Shown: piece by piece, positions 63,831 through 64,000 of the stretch
Position numbering within the stretch: the stretch's first letter is position 1
How the letters are laid out: each line of letters begins with the position of its first letter
From: Pseudomonadota bacterium
GTDB lineage: Bacteria; Pseudomonadota; Gammaproteobacteria; Steroidobacterales; Steroidobacteraceae
DNA: 64,000 nt
Assembly: GCA_025355105.1 (NCBI GenBank)
Contig: JANYAE010000081.1
Span: 186,001 to 250,000, forward strand
Reading direction: 5' to 3'
Notes under the pieces: model-generated
What the model saw: the letters and a program-made list of their open reading frames with translations, nothing else
Databases searched by the model: none
What the model was told of the DNA's origin: nothing
Position numbers and translations under genes: made by a program

Positions 63831-63910
63831 CGGCGGACCTCGCTTGGGCGGGATGGCAACATAGCAGCCGCGTGCGGGCCGGTACAGGAGCGATGCCGCG
63901 TGGCCGCAGC

Positions 63911-63952
63911 GGGCGGTGGGCGGTAAGCGGTGGGCGGTGGGCGGTGGGCGGC
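63911..63952. repeat. Short GGTGGGC tandem repeat
   Basis: Four GGTGGGC heptamers and one GGTAAGC variant are arranged in tandem in the intergenic end of the window. It is noncoding, and no function is apparent. Confidence 0.7.
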
Positions 63953-64000
63953 GAGCTCACTCGACCGAGACGGCGTTCGCGAGTAGATTTCGACGCCGAG

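Overview
The window is about 64 kb of GC-rich, densely coded DNA from a Gram-negative bacterium. TonB-dependent uptake, RND efflux with outer-membrane factors, an outer-membrane DUF481 protein and a gammaproteobacterial-type dif site point to a gammaproteobacterium, most likely Xanthomonadales/Lysobacterales-like. GTG starts and 4-nt GTGA/ATGA overlaps are common, so many operons are tightly coupled. No rRNA, tRNA or CRISPR array was seen.

Layout. 1-9.4 kb is an N-acetylglucosamine (GlcNAc)/chito-oligosaccharide uptake locus: TonB-dependent receptor, secreted GH20 hexosaminidase, a fused PTS EIIA-HPr-EI protein and a GlcNAc-type EIIC-EIIB permease. A flavin-dependent halogenase and a JmjC/cupin-like oxygenase follow at 9.4-12.1 kb. 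12.2-26.4 kb holds an amidase, a gamma-glutamyltransferase, a DUF2844 + PASTA/DUF3443 pair (the latter carrying two D-[TS]-G-S motifs like an aspartic protease), a four-gene ABC exporter, a spinster-like MFS transporter and a DUF711 protein. 26.4-27.5 kb holds a Tus-like replication-terminator gene preceded by a perfect 18-bp inverted repeat. 27.5-31.5 kb has a Sel1 protein, a serine hydrolase and small proteins. 31.5-46.8 kb is two adjacent minus-strand efflux operons: a MarR-controlled EmrAB/OMF system and an MdtABC/OMF system with a terminal FAD oxidoreductase. 46.8-64 kb is mixed housekeeping and stress genes: VOC protein, hydrolase, uracil-DNA glycosylase, FKBP, homocysteine methyltransferase, chemoreceptor, MscL, pirins and a metallo-hydrolase.

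The most notable theme is replication termination. A 28-bp sequence at 49414-49441 matches the gammaproteobacterial dif site in about 25 of 28 positions, so this window very probably lies in the chromosome terminus. The Tus-like gene is 23 kb away, and its upstream inverted repeat resembles two Ter sites oriented as a miniature fork trap. Gene polarity also changes near here: 20 of 22 genes left of 31 kb are on the plus strand, while most genes to the right are on the minus strand. A complete IS (ISNCY/IS1202-like transposase) starts exactly 5 bp from the XerC arm of dif. Exactly 5 bp beyond its other end lies the left-end remnant of a second, related element, suggesting repeated insertion at the dimer-resolution site.
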